Shown: positions 52,278 to 60,686 of the stretch, in pieces
Numbering within the stretch: the first letter of the stretch is position 1
Layout: every line of letters starts with the position of its first letter
From: Pseudomonas sp. PH1b
GTDB taxonomy: Bacteria > Pseudomonadota > Gammaproteobacteria > Pseudomonadales > Pseudomonadaceae
Direction: 5' to 3'
Length of the DNA stretch: 64,000 nt
Assembly: GCF_000633395.1 (NCBI RefSeq)
Contig: NZ_AYMU01000004.1
Location: 372,001 to 436,000 of the forward strand
Notes under the pieces: model-generated
Told to the model about the DNA's origin: nothing
The model's input: only the letters and a program-made list of their open reading frames with translations
Databases searched by the model: none
Program-made: the position numbers and the translations under genes

Positions 52278-53390
52278 TCAATAATCGCTCAGGTCCGCCA
52301 GCGGATGGCGGCCTTCCCAGGCTTTGTGGAAGTGTGCCTCCACCACTGCCTCGGGAACGTTGTTGATGTCCGACCAGTGCCAGTGTGGCTGATGATCCTT
52401 GTCGATCAGGCGTGCACGCACCCCCTCCGCAAACTCCGGATACCGGCAGCAGTTCAGGCTCAAGGTGTATTCCATCTGGAACACTTCGGCCAGGGACAGG
52501 TGGCGGGCACGGCGAATCTGTTCCCAGACCAGGTGCGCGGTCAGCGGGCAGCCTTCGGCAAGGGTCTTGGCTGCGCGGCTGTAGAGCGGGTCACCGTGGT
52601 TCTGCAGCTGGCTGATGGCCCGCCAGGCACAGGCCACGTCGCTGACATCCAGCCATTGGTCAATCTGCTGCCGGCGTGGCAGCCACTGGGCTTCGGGCAT
52701 CTGGCCCAGGGCTTCCTGTTGCAAGGCCTTGAGCAGGCTATTGAGTTGCCGCGGGGTCTGCTCCTGCCAGTTCAGTTGCAGCAGGCCCTCGATCAGTGCC
52801 TCTTGCTGGTCGTCCAGCAGAAAACGGTCGGCGAGGTTCAGGTCCAGGGCATCGCGGCCATTCATCTGGGCGCCGGTCAGGCCGAGAAACAGCCCGAGCT
52901 TGCCGGGCATTCGCGAGAGGAACCAACTGGCGCCCACATCGGGATACAGGCCGATGCTGATTTCCGGCATCGCCAGGCGGCTGCTGGGGGTGACGATACG
53001 AATCCCAGCGCCTTGCAGCAGGCCCATGCCGCCGCCCAGCACATAACCATGGCCCCAGCAGATCAGCGGCTTGGGGTAGGTGTGCAGGCGATAGTCGAGA
53101 CGGTATTCCGCGGCGAAGAATTGCCCGGCCAGGGGCGGCACCTCACCGGGGTGGGCCAGGCAGGCCTGGGCCAGGCTGCGCACCTCGCCACCGGCACAGA
53201 AAGCCTTGGCGCCGTTGCCGCGCAACAGCACGCAGACCACTTGCGGGTCCTTGGCCCAGGTGTCGAGGTGCTCAGCCAATGACTGGATCATCGGCAGCGA
53301 CAGGGCGTTCAGGGACTTTTCCGCGTCCAGGGTTGCGATGGCGATGCGTGCGCCATCGGTGCCGGTGAGTTCTTCGACGTGCAGGTTCAT
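52278..53390 (-). CDS. Enoyl-CoA hydratase/isomerase family protein, 3-hydroxyisobutyryl-CoA hydrolase-like
   Basis: A 370-residue crotonase-fold protein of the size of 3-hydroxyisobutyryl-CoA hydrolases (valine catabolism). Oxyanion-hole and active-site segments are KAFCAGGEVR (about residues 62-71), GHGYVLGGGMGL and MPEISIGLYPDVGAS with the catalytic Glu. The C-terminal 150 residues form the extra domain typical of HIBCH. No valine-pathway genes are adjacent. A role on another acyl-CoA remains possible. Confidence 0.87.
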   Translation of the reverse strand: MNLHVEELTGTDGARIAIATLDAEKSLNALSLPMIQSLAEHLDTWAKDPQVVCVLLRGNGAKAFCAGGEVRSLAQACLAHPGEVPPLAGQFFAAEYRLDYRLHTYPKPLICWGHGYVLGGGMGLLQGAGIRIVTPSSRLAMPEISIGLYPDVGASWFLSRMPGKLGLFLGLTGAQMNGRDALDLNLADRFLLDDQQEALIEGLLQLNWQEQTPRQLNSLLKALQQEALGQMPEAQWLPRRQQIDQWLDVSDVACAWRAISQLQNHGDPLYSRAAKTLAEGCPLTAHLVWEQIRRARHLSLAEVFQMEYTLSLNCCRYPEFAEGVRARLIDKDHQPHWHWSDINNVPEAVVEAHFHKAWEGRHPLADLSDY

Positions 53391-53516
53391 CGTGACCTCG
53401 ATGGAAAATAGGAGCGATCAGTATGATCGCTGTGAGGGAAAGTGCCGGTTATGTGTCAGATCAATTGACAAGCGAAGTCGGCTTTCCTAGGGTGCGGCCA
53501 TTGTTTTTTCACGGGC

Positions 53517-54215
53517 ATGGCCATGACTGCTGACGATCGTATCAAACTCGAACCGAGCTGGAAGGAGGCGCTGCGTGCCGAATTCGAGCAGCCTTACATG
53601 TCCGAACTGCGGGAGTTCCTGCGCCAGGAACATGCCGCCGGCAAGGAAATCTATCCGCCGGGCCCGATGATTTTCAACGCCCTGAACTCCACGCCGCTGG
53701 ATAAGGTCAAGGTGGTGATTCTCGGCCAGGACCCGTACCACGGGCCGGGCCAGGCCCATGGGCTGTGCTTCTCGGTGCAGCCGGGCGTACCTGCGCCACC
53801 CTCGCTGGTGAACATCTATAAAGAGCTCAAGCGCGACCTGAACATCGACATTCCCAACCACGGCTACCTGCAAAGCTGGGCCGAGCAGGGCGTGCTGATG
53901 CTCAACACCACCATGACCGTGGAGCGGGCCAACGCCGCCTCCCATGCGGGCAAGGGCTGGCAGTTTTTCACTGACCGGATCATCGAGGTGGTCAGCGAGC
54001 ACCAACCGCACCTGGTGTTCCTGTTGTGGGGCGCCCATGCCCAGGGCAAGCAGAAGCTGATCGACGCCACCAAGCACCTGGTACTGACCTCGGTCCATCC
54101 TTCGCCGTTGTCCGCTTACCGAGGCTTCCTTGGCTGCGGGCATTTCAGCCGCACCAACAAATTCCTCGAACAGAACGGCGAAACACCGATCGAGTGGCGC
54201 CTGCCTCCGGTTTGA
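53517..54215 (+). CDS. ung: Uracil-DNA glycosylase
   Basis: A 232-residue family 1 uracil-DNA glycosylase, removing uracil from DNA as the first step of base-excision repair. Hallmarks: water-activating loop [10 protein letters not shown] (about residues 62-71), [10 protein letters not shown], and the minor-groove loop [18 protein letters not shown]. Either ATG 53517 or ATG 53523 may be the start. Divergent from the crotonase-family gene. Confidence 0.96.
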   Translation: MAMTADDRIKLEPSWKEALRAEFEQPYMSELREFLRQEHAAGKEIYPPGPMIFNALNSTPLDKVKVVILGQDPYHGPGQAHGLCFSVQPGVPAPPSLVNIYKELKRDLNIDIPNHGYLQSWAEQGVLMLNTTMTVERANAASHAGKGWQFFTDRIIEVVSEHQPHLVFLLWGAHAQGKQKLIDATKHLVLTSVHPSPLSAYRGFLGCGHFSRTNKFLEQNGETPIEWRLPPV

Positions 54216-54225
54216 TCGAGGCCCT

Positions 54226-54278
54226 TTCGCCGGCAAGCCGGCTCTTTAAGCCCCTGTAGGAGCCGGCTTGTCGGCGAA
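54226..54278. repeat. REP-like inverted pair
   Basis: TTCGCCGGCAAGCCGGCTC and the inverse GTAGGAGCCGGCTTGTCGGC lie between the convergent ung and AbrB-like genes; a probable terminator. Confidence 0.85.
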
Positions 54279-54286
54279 CAAGGTTC

Positions 54287-55312
54287 TCAGTCCCTGTTCC
54301 AATGCCGAAACAACGGCTCCGCGAGAAACAGCACGAACAGCAACCGCATCACCTGCATCGCCGTCACCAGCGGCACCGACAGTTGCAGGGTCTCGGCCGT
54401 CAGGCTCATTTCCGCGATACCGCCTGGCATCATGCCCAATGTCAGCGAACGTAGATCCAGGTGGGTCAACACACTCAGGCCCAGTGCTGCGAGGCCGGCG
54501 ATCAGCATGGTCAGGGCGGTGCCGACCAAGGTCCGGCCCATGAACGACGGCGCCCGGCGAAAGAACTGCCGGTTGAAGTGACAGCCCAGGCCGCTACCGA
54601 TCAACCATTGGCCCACCTGGCTGGCGCCGTCGGGGAGGCCGATGTGCAGGTCCCAGGCGATGCTCACCGTAGCGCTGAGCAGCAAGGGGCCGAACAGCCA
54701 GGGGTTGGGTTGGCGCAACCGCTGCCAGAGCCAGGCCAGCAGGGCGCCCGCCGGAAACAACAGGACCAGCCACCGCCAGTCGACCGAGCTGGCATGCAGT
54801 GCGGGCGTGCCTTCTCCCAGCAGGTACTTGAACGCCGCCGGCACACAGAGCACCACCGTCAGCACTCGCAGGCTCTGCCCGGCCGCTACGCGGCTGAGCA
54901 CCGCACCATTGCGCGCGCCGAGGTTGACCATCTCCCCCGAGCCCCCGGGCATGCTGGAGAAGAACGCCGTGGCCCGGTCCTCGCCGGTGCGCCGCAGCAG
55001 CCAGACCCCGACCACGCTGGACAGGCTGGTGACCAGGGCGCCGAAGAAGATCAGGCCGAAGTGGCTCAGCACCTGTTCCATCACCACCGGCGTGAAGTGC
55101 AGGCCGATGCCGATGCCCACCACCCATTGCCCGCATTTGCGCCCGCCGGGGATTTCCGCCAGTTGCCAGGGCGTCAGGCAGCGCACCAGGATGATCGCCA
55201 GCAATGAGCCGACCATCCACGGCAGCGGCCAGCCGACCTGGCTGGCGAGGTAACCGCCAGCCAGTCCCACCAGGGGCGTACCCCACCAGTGCCTGAAACT
55301 GGCTTCAGACAT
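54287..55312 (-). CDS. AbrB family membrane protein
   Basis: A 341-residue membrane protein built of two similar halves, each with the AbrB-family motif (SSMPGGSGEM around residue 120 and GMMPGGIAEM around residue 295) and about five helices. ATG 55312 overlaps the tctA stop by 8 bp, so it is translated with the tricarboxylate transporter and may regulate or assist it. A GTG at 55324 is an alternative start. Function of the family is unknown. Confidence 0.85.
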   Translation of the reverse strand: MSEASFRHWWGTPLVGLAGGYLASQVGWPLPWMVGSLLAIILVRCLTPWQLAEIPGGRKCGQWVVGIGIGLHFTPVVMEQVLSHFGLIFFGALVTSLSSVVGVWLLRRTGEDRATAFFSSMPGGSGEMVNLGARNGAVLSRVAAGQSLRVLTVVLCVPAAFKYLLGEGTPALHASSVDWRWLVLLFPAGALLAWLWQRLRQPNPWLFGPLLLSATVSIAWDLHIGLPDGASQVGQWLIGSGLGCHFNRQFFRRAPSFMGRTLVGTALTMLIAGLAALGLSVLTHLDLRSLTLGMMPGGIAEMSLTAETLQLSVPLVTAMQVMRLLFVLFLAEPLFRHWNRD

Positions 55313-56819
55313 CGGCCACGGCACGTTGCTGGGCGGAGCGTTTGCGCCAGATGCGCAGCAGCGGCATGAGCAGCATGATGGCCGTCAGCACCCAGACCCC
55401 GACCGTGATCGGGCTCGACCAGAGGATTTCCATGGCTCCATTGGAGATCGACAGCGCCCGGCGCAGGTTCTGCTCCATCAGGCCGCCGAGGATGAAGCCC
55501 AGCAGCACCGGCGACAGCGGGAAGTCGAGCTTGCGCAGGATGTAGCCGAAGATGCCGATGCCGACCATCAGGAACAGGTCGAAGGTGGTGGCGTGCACCG
55601 CATAGACACCGATCCCGGTGATGATGGCGATCACCGGCACCAGGGCCCAGTTGGGCACCGCGAGGATGCGGGTGAAGATGCGGATCATCGGGATGTTGAG
55701 GATCACCAGCATGATGTTGGCGATGAACAGCGAAGCGATCAGGCCCCAGACGATATCCGGCTGTTGCTGGAACAGCAGCGGGCCGGGGGTGATGTTGTAC
55801 AGCGACAGGGCGCCGATCATCACCGCGGTGGTGCCGGAACCGGGCACGCCCAGGGTCAGCATCGGCACCAGGGCTCCGCAGGCCGAGGCCCCGATGGCGG
55901 TCTCCGGTGCCGCCAGGCCGCGCTTGTCGCCCTGGCCGAAAGTGCCGTTGGCGCCGGCGATGCGTTTCTCGGTCATGTAGGCCACGGCGCTGGCCAGGGT
56001 TGCGCCGGCTCCGGGCAGCACGCCCATGATGAAGCCCAGCAGGCCGCAACGGATGTTCACCACGAACACCGAGGCCGCTTCCTTGAAGTTGAACATCATG
56101 CGCCCGGTGGCCTTCACCGCTTCCTGGCCGCGATGGGTCTTCTCCAGCAGCAGGAGGATCTCGCTGATGGAGAACAGGCCCAGCACCAGCACCACGAACT
56201 GGATGCCGTCGGTGAGGTGGATATTGTCCCCGGTGAAGCGGTACACACCGCTGTTGGCGTCGATGCCCACCGCCGACAGGAACAGGCCGATCAAGGCGGC
56301 AATGAAGGTCTTCAGTGGCCGATCGCCGGCCATGCCGCCGAGGCAGACGATGGCGAACACCATCAGCACGAAGTATTCCGCCGGGCCGAAGGCGATCGCC
56401 CACTTGGCCAGCAGCGGGGCGAACAGCACCATGCCGCAGGTGGCGATGAAGGCACCGATGAACGAGCTCCAGGCCGACAGCGACAAGGCCACGCCGGCCA
56501 GGCCCTTGCGCGCCATCGGGTAGCCGTCGAGGGTGGTCATCACGGTGGAGGCTTCGCCGGGAATGTTCAGCAGGATCGAGCTGATCCGGCCGCCGTATTC
56601 ACAGCCCAGGTACACCGCCGCCAGCAGGATCAGCGCCGATTCCGGTGGCAGTCCGAGGGCGAAGGCAATGGGGATCAGCAGCGCCACGCCGTTGATCGGG
56701 CCCAGGCCCGGGAGCAGGCCGACCACGGTGCCGATCAGGGTGCCGGACAGGGCGGTGACCAGGTTGTACGGGGTCAGCGCGACGCCGAAGCCCTGGCCCA
56801 GATAGCTGAGGGTATCCAT
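55305..56819 (-). CDS. tctA: Tripartite tricarboxylate transporter large subunit TctA
   Basis: A 504-residue inner-membrane protein with about 12 helices and family motifs LIGTVVGLLPGLGPINGVALL, GGRISSILLNIPGEASTVMT and LTLGVPGSGTTAVMIGAL. It forms the main channel of the TTT system, driven by ion gradient. Together with TctB (1 bp upstream) and TctC it should import citrate or related tricarboxylates. Confidence 0.95.
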   Translation of the reverse strand: MDTLSYLGQGFGVALTPYNLVTALSGTLIGTVVGLLPGLGPINGVALLIPIAFALGLPPESALILLAAVYLGCEYGGRISSILLNIPGEASTVMTTLDGYPMARKGLAGVALSLSAWSSFIGAFIATCGMVLFAPLLAKWAIAFGPAEYFVLMVFAIVCLGGMAGDRPLKTFIAALIGLFLSAVGIDANSGVYRFTGDNIHLTDGIQFVVLVLGLFSISEILLLLEKTHRGQEAVKATGRMMFNFKEAASVFVVNIRCGLLGFIMGVLPGAGATLASAVAYMTEKRIAGANGTFGQGDKRGLAAPETAIGASACGALVPMLTLGVPGSGTTAVMIGALSLYNITPGPLLFQQQPDIVWGLIASLFIANIMLVILNIPMIRIFTRILAVPNWALVPVIAIITGIGVYAVHATTFDLFLMVGIGIFGYILRKLDFPLSPVLLGFILGGLMEQNLRRALSISNGAMEILWSSPITVGVWVLTAIMLLMPLLRIWRKRSAQQRAVADV

Positions 56820-56820
56820 A

Positions 56821-57279
56821 TCAATTCTCCAGAACGTCGAGCAGGCCGAGGGGCAGTGGCACGTCCATGACCCGGTCGAACAACCAGTAGAGGCCGACAC
56901 TGAGCAGGCTGATGATCACCAGGCTGGGCAGCCAGCGGCCGCCGTAGAGCCGTGCCATCGGCACGCCGATGAGGATGCTGGCGAGGATGAACCCCAAGGG
57001 CTCGAAGGTCCCGGCGAACAGCAGGAGCAGGGCCACGCAGATCGTGATCTTGGTCAGGGTCTCGCGGTCCAGGGGCGGTTCGTCGTCGCTGTGCTTGATT
57101 GGCGCGGGGCGAAAGACCATGTACAGCAGGGCCAGCCCCATCAGCCCGAGCATCAGCAGCGGGAAGGCCCGGGGGCCCACGGGTTCATAGGAAAAGGCCG
57201 CCTGGTACGGCCAGGCCATCAAGGCCAGGCCGACACAGGCCAGTAACAGCACCGAAGCAAAAATGCGTTGGATGAGCAT
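56821..57279 (-). CDS. tctB: Tripartite tricarboxylate transporter small subunit TctB
   Basis: A 152-residue membrane protein with four predicted helices and the TctB-type YEPVGPRAFPLLMLGLMGL near residue 31. It ends 1 bp before tctA and starts 58 bp after tctC, so the three form one operon. Confidence 0.93.
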   Translation of the reverse strand: MLIQRIFASVLLLACVGLALMAWPYQAAFSYEPVGPRAFPLLMLGLMGLALLYMVFRPAPIKHSDDEPPLDRETLTKITICVALLLLFAGTFEPLGFILASILIGVPMARLYGGRWLPSLVIISLLSVGLYWLFDRVMDVPLPLGLLDVLEN

Positions 57280-57337
57280 GGCAAACTCCTGAGCCCGGCC
57301 CGCGATGCGCGGGGGCCGGGCACTCAGTACGAAGCGG

Positions 57338-58324
57338 TCACTGGATCAGGCCGAACTCTTTGGCCAGGGTCTTGTAGTCGGCCACCTGTTTCTTCACGTA
57401 GGTGTCCAGTTCGGGACCGGTCATGGCGAAGGGGAACAGCTCGCGCTGGTCACGCAGCTTGGCGAACTCTTCGGAGGCCAGCAGCTTGTCGAAGGCGTCC
57501 TTCCACCAGGCGTATTCCGCGTCGCTGACCTTTGGCCCCAGGTAGAAACCGCGCACCACCGGCCAGACGATGTCGTAGCCCTGCTCCTTGGCGGTGGGGA
57601 TGTCCTTCATTTCCGGCTCGTCCAGGCGCTGTTCGGAGAACACCGCCAGCAGGCGCATGTCACCGGCCTGGATGTGCGGCATGGAGTCGGAGATGTCGGT
57701 ACTGCCGACCTGGATATGCCCACCCAGCAGTGCGGTGGCGATTTCGCCGCCGCCTTCCAGGGCGACATAGCGCAGGTCCCGCGGGTTGATCCCGGCGGCC
57801 TTGGCGATCAGTGCGGTCTGCATCCAGTCCTGGCTACCTACGGTACCGCCAGAGCCGATCACCACTTTGCTCGGGTCTTTCTTCAGGGCCTGGACCAGGT
57901 CGTCGAGGGTCTTGTAGGGCGAATCGCTTTTCACCGCGATGGCGCCATAGCTGGTGCCCACTGCCGCCAGCCAGCGCACCGCGCTTTCATCGAAACGGCC
58001 GAACTTGCCTTGGGCCAGGTTCAGCAGCGAGCCACTGGACCAGGCCACCAGGGTTCCGGCATCGGCCGGGCGCTGGGCCACCACCGCGTTGTAGGCCACG
58101 GCTCCAACGCCCCCGGGCATGTAGGTCACGCGCATTGGCTTGGTCAGGATCTTCTCGTTGACCAGGGCGCTCTGCGCCAGCTTGCAGGTCAGGTCGAAGC
58201 CGCCGCCGGGGGAGGCCGGGGCGATGCATTCCGGACGCTTGGGCTCGGCGGATGCCGCCAGCAATTGGCCGGCGAACAGCATGCAGCCGGCGGCGAGGGC
58301 GAGTTTACGCAATGAAAGGTCCAT
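57338..58324 (-). CDS. tctC: Tricarboxylate-binding periplasmic protein TctC
   Basis: A 328-residue binding protein of the Bug/TctC family. Signal peptide MDLSLRKLALAAGCMLFAGQLLA, then the ligand-site segment ECIAPASPGGGFDLTCKLAQ, MPGGVGAVAYNAVV and the typical GSGGTVGSQDWM. It captures citrate-like ligands for TctAB. ATG 58324 is used; upstream codons are not supported. Confidence 0.94.
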   Translation of the reverse strand: MDLSLRKLALAAGCMLFAGQLLAASAEPKRPECIAPASPGGGFDLTCKLAQSALVNEKILTKPMRVTYMPGGVGAVAYNAVVAQRPADAGTLVAWSSGSLLNLAQGKFGRFDESAVRWLAAVGTSYGAIAVKSDSPYKTLDDLVQALKKDPSKVVIGSGGTVGSQDWMQTALIAKAAGINPRDLRYVALEGGGEIATALLGGHIQVGSTDISDSMPHIQAGDMRLLAVFSEQRLDEPEMKDIPTAKEQGYDIVWPVVRGFYLGPKVSDAEYAWWKDAFDKLLASEEFAKLRDQRELFPFAMTGPELDTYVKKQVADYKTLAKEFGLIQ

Positions 58325-58382
58325 GATTGTCTCCACAGGAGTTGTTATCGGTATGTCCGGGTCATCCCCGACCCTTTTTTTC

Positions 58383-58463
58383 GTAGGCGCCGGCTGGCTG
58401 GCGAAGGGGCCCATGAGCCTTGTGCAGGACTGTGGGCCTATTCGCTGGCAAGCCAGCGCCTAC
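58383..58463. repeat. REP-like inverted pair between opdH and tctC
   Basis: GTAGGCGCCGGCTGGCTGGC at 58383 and the inverted TTCGCTGGCAAGCCAGCGCC ending at 58463 form a hairpin between the porin gene and tctC. It may tune read-through from opdH into tctCBA or stabilise message ends. Confidence 0.85.
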
Positions 58464-58485
58464 GACGCAGCGAGATACAGGGGGC

Positions 58486-59778
58486 TTACCACAGGGCCAC
58501 GCTGTAGCTCACCAGCAAGCGCACTTCATCCGCATCACGAGCCGAATAGTTGGAACGGTAGGTGGCGTTGCGCAGGCGCACGGCGACATCCTTGAAAGTG
58601 CCGCTTTGCACCACGTACTTGATCTCGGTGTTGCGCTCCCATTCCTTGCCGGTGTCGCCGTTCTTCAGGGCGATGTTGTCACCGCTGAGGTAGCGGGTCA
58701 TGAAGCTCAGGCCAGGCACCCCCAGCTTGGCGAAGTCATAGTCGTAGCGGGCCTGCCAGGAACGCTCCTCGGCGCCGGCGAAGTCGTTGATCTGTACGAA
58801 GTTCACCAGGTACGGATCGCTGCCATCGACATAGGGGAAGGCGCTGTCGCCGGACATGTGTTGGTAGCCCGCGCTGAGTTTATGCCCGTTCAGGGCGTAG
58901 CTCACCAGGCCATTGAGGGACTTGTTGTCGATCTTGCCGCCCCGGGCCTGGCCCTGGTCGTCGCTGATGGCCAGGCGCAGGTCGGTGGCGAAGGTGCCAG
59001 GGCCCATGGGGCGCGAGGCCACCAGGCCGAGGAAGTGCTGGCTGTAGACATCGTCCAGCTGGGCGAAGTGGTAGCTGCCGGTGATCTTGTCGGTGAACTT
59101 GTAGTCCAGGCCGCCGAAGTTGAAGTGCTTGCCGGCCACGGTGCCGGCGAAGCGGCTGTTCTTGTTGTTGAGGCGGATGTCTTCGTAATTGCTGTCGTCG
59201 CGGTCCTTGGCCTTGTCCAGGCGGCCGCCGGTGAAGGTCAGGTTCTTGATCTCCCTGGAGGTCAGCAGGCCACCTTCGAAGGTTTGCGGCAGGATGCGCC
59301 CGTCATTGGGCTTGAGGATCGGCAACTCGGGAATCAGGCTGCCGATCTTCAGTTCGGTGGCGGAGATCTTCACCTTGCCGGTCAAGCCGAGCTTGGAGTA
59401 CTGGTTGGCCGCGCGTCCGTCATCGTGGGTCGGCAGCAGGCCGGTGCCGGTGCGGTCGGGGCTGGAATCGAGCTTGACCCCAAGCATGCCCAGGGCATCC
59501 AGGCCGAAGCCCACGGTGCCTTCGGTGTAACCCGACTGCAGGTTGAGCATGAAGCCCTGGGCCCACTCGTCGCGCTTGGATTGCTGGGCACTGGTGCCGT
59601 CGCGAAAGTCGCGGTTGAAGTACATGTTGCGGGTTTCGAAGGTGGCGCTGCTGTCTTCGAAGAAGGCGGCCTGGCTGAACGGCGAGAAGCCGGCGAGGGC
59701 GGCGGCACCGGCAAGGGCGCTGGGGGTCAGACGGGAAAAACGCGCAGGCTGGGCAGCCTGAGGGTGCGAGGACGGCAT
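58486..59778 (-). CDS. opdH: OprD-family porin, OpdH-like (tricarboxylate channel)
   Basis: A 430-residue outer-membrane porin of the OprD family. The signal peptide ends ...FSPFSQA; the mature start AFFEDSSATFETRNMYFNRD is typical. SGYTEGTVGFGLDALGMLGV and FTGGRLDKAKDRDDSN follow, and the C-terminus is an aromatic VSYSVALW. Linkage to tctCBA and divergent tctDE identifies it as the OpdH (cis-aconitate/tricarboxylate) channel by context. Confidence 0.92.
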   Translation of the reverse strand: MPSSHPQAAQPARFSRLTPSALAGAAALAGFSPFSQAAFFEDSSATFETRNMYFNRDFRDGTSAQQSKRDEWAQGFMLNLQSGYTEGTVGFGLDALGMLGVKLDSSPDRTGTGLLPTHDDGRAANQYSKLGLTGKVKISATELKIGSLIPELPILKPNDGRILPQTFEGGLLTSREIKNLTFTGGRLDKAKDRDDSNYEDIRLNNKNSRFAGTVAGKHFNFGGLDYKFTDKITGSYHFAQLDDVYSQHFLGLVASRPMGPGTFATDLRLAISDDQGQARGGKIDNKSLNGLVSYALNGHKLSAGYQHMSGDSAFPYVDGSDPYLVNFVQINDFAGAEERSWQARYDYDFAKLGVPGLSFMTRYLSGDNIALKNGDTGKEWERNTEIKYVVQSGTFKDVAVRLRNATYRSNYSARDADEVRLLVSYSVALW

Positions 59779-59895
59779 CCTGGTGTACTCCGTTATTGTT
59801 CTTATTTTGACGAAAACGCTTCGAGGCGTTTTGCGGCTCGGCGGCCATCAAGGCCCGGGCAGTCGGGACTGTCCGTGACAGGACTGTAATGCGCC

Positions 59896-59925
59896 AACCT
59901 TTCGCTAACCTTTCAGCGCACTTTC
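59896..59925. promoter_or_regulatory. Candidate TctD-binding repeats
   Basis: In the 236-bp divergent gap, AACCTTTC occurs at 59896-59903 and 59907-59914, with a third variant GCACTTTC at 59918-59925. All are 11 bp apart, one helical turn. Direct repeats at this spacing are the usual target of OmpR-type regulators, so this is the likely site where TctD controls opdH and itself. Confidence 0.55.
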
Positions 59926-60014
59926 ACGGTTTTCGGGCTTCACAGCGGCGGTTGCGGCGGTACACTCCGCGCCAAAGAGTGGTACCGATAGCCCCCGGAA
60001 CGAGGTAATCATCC

Positions 60015-60686
60015 ATGCGAGTCCTGCTCGTTGAAGACCATCTGCAACTGGCCGAAAGTGTCGCCCAGGCGCTCAAGAGTACCGGCCTGACCGTGGATGT
60101 GCTGCACGATGGCGTGGCCGCCGACCTGGCCCTGGGCAGCGAGGAGTACGCGGTGGTGATCCTCGATGTGGGCCTGCCGCGCATGGACGGTTTCGAGGTG
60201 CTGGCGCGGTTGCGGGCCCGGGGCAAGAACCTGCCGGTATTGATGCTCACGGCCCGCAGCGATGTGAAGGACCGGGTCCATGGGCTCAACCTGGGGGCCG
60301 ACGATTATCTGGCCAAGCCTTTCGAACTCACCGAGCTGGAAGCCCGGGTCAAGGCCCTGCTGCGCCGCAGCGTGCTGGGGGGCGAGCGTCAGCAGCGCTG
60401 CGGGGTGCTGGCCTATGACCTGGACACCCGGCGCTTCACCCTGGGTGAGGAATTGCTGACCCTGACTTCCCGCGAGCAGGCGGTGCTCGAAGCGCTGATC
60501 GCCCGCCCGGGGCGGGTCATGAGCAAGGAGCAACTGGCCTCTCAGGTCTTCGGTCTGGACGAGGAGGCCAGCCCGGACGCTATCGAGATCTACGTGCACC
60601 GCCTGCGCAAGAAGCTCGATGGCCACGCGGTGGTCATCGTCACCTTCCGTGGCCTGGGCTACCTGCTGGAAAGCCGCGATGCATAA
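60015..60686 (+). CDS. tctD: Response regulator TctD
   Basis: A 223-residue OmpR-family regulator: receiver domain with acidic pair ED (residues 7-8), phosphoacceptor Asp51 (VVILDVGLPR) and Lys in DDYLAKPFEL. The C-terminal winged helix (about residues 125-220, LTSREQAVLEALIARPGRVM) follows. It is divergent from opdH-tctCBA and overlaps tctE by 8 bp. It would activate tricarboxylate uptake when phosphorylated by TctE. Confidence 0.94.
   Translation: MRVLLVEDHLQLAESVAQALKSTGLTVDVLHDGVAADLALGSEEYAVVILDVGLPRMDGFEVLARLRARGKNLPVLMLTARSDVKDRVHGLNLGADDYLAKPFELTELEARVKALLRRSVLGGERQQRCGVLAYDLDTRRFTLGEELLTLTSREQAVLEALIARPGRVMSKEQLASQVFGLDEEASPDAIEIYVHRLRKKLDGHAVVIVTFRGLGYLLESRDA

Noticed and set aside
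55326..56870. 514-codon open frame on the plus strand
   Set aside because: Antisense shadow of tctA, rich in Gln/His/Asp/Gly with no hydrophobic core or motif.
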